Source: DATGKK01 sp035294725
GTDB lineage: Bacteria > Actinomycetota > Acidimicrobiia > Acidimicrobiales > Bog-793
Direction: 5' to 3'
NCBI GenBank assembly: GCA_035294725.1
Contig: DATGKK010000111.1
Span: 1-27,542 of the forward strand
DNA: 27,542 nucleotides
In this document: positions 25,475 to 27,542 of the stretch, piece by piece
Layout of the letters: each line of letters begins with the position of its first letter
Position numbering within the stretch: the stretch's first letter is position 1
The notes under the pieces: generated by a model
What the model saw: the letters and a program-made list of their open reading frames with translations, nothing else
What the model was told of the DNA's origin: nothing
The model's database searches: none
Made by a program: the position numbers and the translations under genes

Positions 25475-27542
25475 ATGCCGCTCGATCCCAACCGTTGGAC
25501 CCAGAAGACCCAGGAGGCAACCCGCGAGGCGGTCGCGCTCGCGCGCAAGTTCCACCACGTCGAGGTGGAGCCGGAGCACCTCCTGCTCGCCGCCCTCGGG
25601 CAGGAGGGGGGCGTTGCGATCCCGCTCCTCGACCAGCTCGGCGTCTCGCCGCTCAGCGTCCGCAACCGCCTCGACGAGCGGCTTGGCCGTATGGCCAAGG
25701 TCTACGGCGGCGAGGAGCCGACGCTCTCTCGCCACCTGACCGAGGCTTTCGACGAAGCCGAGACGGCCCGGCGCGAGATGGGCGACGAGTACCTCTCCGT
25801 CGAGCACCTCCTCCTCGCCCTCTCGGGCCTGCTCGGGGTCTCCCGAGACCAGCTGCTGGCCGCCCTGCGCGAGATCCGAGGCAGCCACCGGGTGACGAGC
25901 CAGAACCCCGAGGAGCAGTACCGAGCGCTCGAGCGGTACGGGCGAGACCTCACGGAGGCGGCCCGCCAGCGCAAGCTCGACCCGGTCATCGGCCGGGACG
26001 AGGAGATCCGCCGTGTCATCCAGGTGCTCTCCCGCCGGACGAAGAACAACCCGGTCCTGATCGGTGAGCCCGGCGTCGGCAAGACGGCGATCGTCGAGGG
26101 CCTCGCCAACCGCATCGTCGAGGGCGACGTGCCCGAGGGGCTGAAGAACAAGCGGGTCATCGCGCTCGACCTCGGGTCCATGGTCGCCGGCGCGAAGTAC
26201 CGCGGCGAGTTCGAGGAGCGCCTGAAGGCGGTGTTGAAGGAGATCACCGACGCCGAGGGTGAGGTGATCACCTTCATCGACGAGCTCCACACCATCGTCG
26301 GAGCGGGGGCGGCCGAGGGCGCCATGGACGCCGGCAACATGATCAAGCCGCTCCTCGCCCGCGGGGAGCTCCGCCTCATCGGGGCCACGACGCTCGACGA
26401 GTACCGCAAGCACATCGAAAAGGACGCCGCCCTCGAGCGGCGGTTCCAGCCCGTGATGGTGAACCCTCCCTCGGTGGCCGACACGATCGCGATCCTTCGA
26501 GGGCTGAAGGAGCGTTACGAGGTCCACCACGGCGTCCGGATCCAAGACGCCGCCCTCGTCGCCGCCGCCGTGCTGTCAGACCGCTACGTCACGGGTCGCT
26601 TCCTGCCCGACAAGGCGATCGACCTCGTCGACGAGGCGGCCAGCCGGCTGCGCATCGAGATCGACTCGATGCCGACCGAGCTCGACGTCGTCCACCGGAG
26701 GATCCGCCAGCTCGAGATCGAGCAGATGGCCCTCGAGAAGGAGAGCGACCCGGCCTCTCTGGAGCGCCTCGAGCGGCTGCGGAGCGAGCTCGCCGACCTT
26801 CGTGAGCAGCAGACCGCCATGTCGGCCCACTGGCAGGCCGAGAAGGAGGCCATCGGGGCGATCCGTGCGGCCAAGGGTGAGCTGGAGGCGGCACGGAGCG
26901 AGGCCGAGCTGTTCGAGCGCCAGGGCGACCTCGCCCGCTCCGCCGAGATCCGCTATGGCCGCATCCCCGAGATCGAGCGGAACGTGGAGGAGGCGACCGC
27001 TCGGCTCGCCGAGCTCCAAAAGACCCAGCAGATGCTGAAGGAGGAGGTGGACGCCGAGGACGTGGCCGAGGTGGTGAGCCGCTGGACTGGGATCCCCGTC
27101 TCCCGCCTCGTGGAAGGAGAGGTCGCGAAGCTCGTCCACCTCGAGGACCTGCTCCACCAGCGCGTGGTCGGCCAGGACGAAGCGGTGACCGCCGTCGCGA
27201 ACGCCATCCGACGGAGCCGCGCCGGGCTGTCCGACCCGCACCGCCCGATCGGGAGCTTCCTGTTCCTCGGGCCGACCGGCGTCGGCAAGACCGAGCTCGC
27301 CCGCTCGCTCGCGGAGGTGCTCTTCGACGACGAGCGAGCGATGGTCCGCATCGACATGGGCGAGTACCAGGAGCGTCACAACGTCTCGCGTCTCGTCGGC
27401 GCCCCTCCCGGCTACGTCGGCTACGAGGAGGGCGGCCAGCTGACCGAAGCCGTGCGCCGGCGGCCCTACTGCGTCGTCCTGCTTGACGAGATCGAGAAGG
27501 CGCACTCCGACGTGTTCAACGTCCTGCTGCAGGTGCTCGACG
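25475..27542 (+). CDS. clpB: ATP-dependent disaggregase ClpB, 3' end outside the window
   Basis: A Hsp100 hexameric disaggregase that works with DnaK/DnaJ/GrpE to recover proteins from aggregates. The 689 visible residues show the double Clp N-terminal repeat (1-about 145) and the first AAA+ domain with Walker A GEPGVGKT at 197-204 and Walker B ITFIDELH. The long middle-domain coiled coil (about 400-525) marks ClpB rather than ClpA or ClpC. The second AAA+ domain has Walker A GPTGVGKT at 599-606 and Walker B CVVLLDEIEK. The frame is open at the right edge, so about the last 170 residues are missing. ATG 25475 lies five bases after hspR, placing clpB in the dnaK operon instead of in its own unit. 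Confidence 0.97.
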   Translation, partial: MPLDPNRWTQKTQEATREAVALARKFHHVEVEPEHLLLAALGQEGGVAIPLLDQLGVSPLSVRNRLDERLGRMAKVYGGEEPTLSRHLTEAFDEAETARREMGDEYLSVEHLLLALSGLLGVSRDQLLAALREIRGSHRVTSQNPEEQYRALERYGRDLTEAARQRKLDPVIGRDEEIRRVIQVLSRRTKNNPVLIGEPGVGKTAIVEGLANRIVEGDVPEGLKNKRVIALDLGSMVAGAKYRGEFEERLKAVLKEITDAEGEVITFIDELHTIVGAGAAEGAMDAGNMIKPLLARGELRLIGATTLDEYRKHIEKDAALERRFQPVMVNPPSVADTIAILRGLKERYEVHHGVRIQDAALVAAAVLSDRYVTGRFLPDKAIDLVDEAASRLRIEIDSMPTELDVVHRRIRQLEIEQMALEKESDPASLERLERLRSELADLREQQTAMSAHWQAEKEAIGAIRAAKGELEAARSEAELFERQGDLARSAEIRYGRIPEIERNVEEATARLAELQKTQQMLKEEVDAEDVAEVVSRWTGIPVSRLVEGEVAKLVHLEDLLHQRVVGQDEAVTAVANAIRRSRAGLSDPHRPIGSFLFLGPTGVGKTELARSLAEVLFDDERAMVRIDMGEYQERHNVSRLVGAPPGYVGYEEGGQLTEAVRRRPYCVVLLDEIEKAHSDVFNVLLQVLD

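Overview
The window looks like a chromosomal segment from a high-GC actinobacterium, most likely Acidimicrobiia or a neighbouring deep lineage. The lineage call is inference. It rests on the high GC of the core genes, frequent GTG starts, a dnaK-grpE-dnaJ-hspR heat-shock operon of actinobacterial type with a HAIR-like operator, a Dcd resembling the mycobacterial bifunctional deaminase/dUTPase, and a membrane Fe-S oxidoreductase resembling mycobacterial EtfD. No rRNA or lineage marker settles the genus.

Region 1 (about 1-3800) is accessory and decayed. It holds the start of a minus-strand gene leaving the window, a small three-helix membrane protein, an RHS/YD-repeat gene broken by frameshifts and interrupted by an ISL3-like transposase remnant plus a short membrane-protein fragment, and an N-terminally truncated tyrosine recombinase. 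The recombinase abuts the 3' end of a tRNA-Gly(CCC) gene, the usual place for an integrated element. Its left part is visibly less GC-rich than the core (one 60-base line at 481 has 29 G+C, against 46 in a line at 9301).

Region 2 (3800-12670) is core: tRNA-Gly, a perfect 17-bp hairpin, an APC amino-acid permease, an ABC exporter half-transporter, then plus-strand Lon protease convergent with S-adenosylhomocysteine hydrolase. The hydrolase gene overlaps by 4 bases the end of a MerR-family regulator gene. A dyad lies in the short divergent gap between that regulator and dcd.

Region 3 (12675-21075) has dcd, an EtfD-like membrane Fe-S oxidoreductase, and a minus-strand run amt - gpmA - glnK - cyclic-nucleotide-binding protein, which places an ammonium channel and its PII regulator around a glycolytic mutase. 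Three less familiar genes follow: a DUF3592-like membrane protein, a multi-helix membrane protein and an ACT-domain protein.

Region 4 (21216-27542) is a tightly packed heat-shock operon, dnaK-grpE-dnaJ-hspR-clpB. A HAIR-like element overlaps the -35 box, and clpB runs off the right edge. DnaK/GrpE/DnaJ fold proteins, ClpB disaggregates with them, and HspR (MerR family) probably represses the operon with DnaK as co-repressor.

I found no CRISPR array, prophage structural module or clearly new multi-gene defence system. The best leads are the MerR-ahcY unit with its dyad, the nitrogen cluster with gpmA inside it, and the RHS/integrase remnant with its small membrane proteins.
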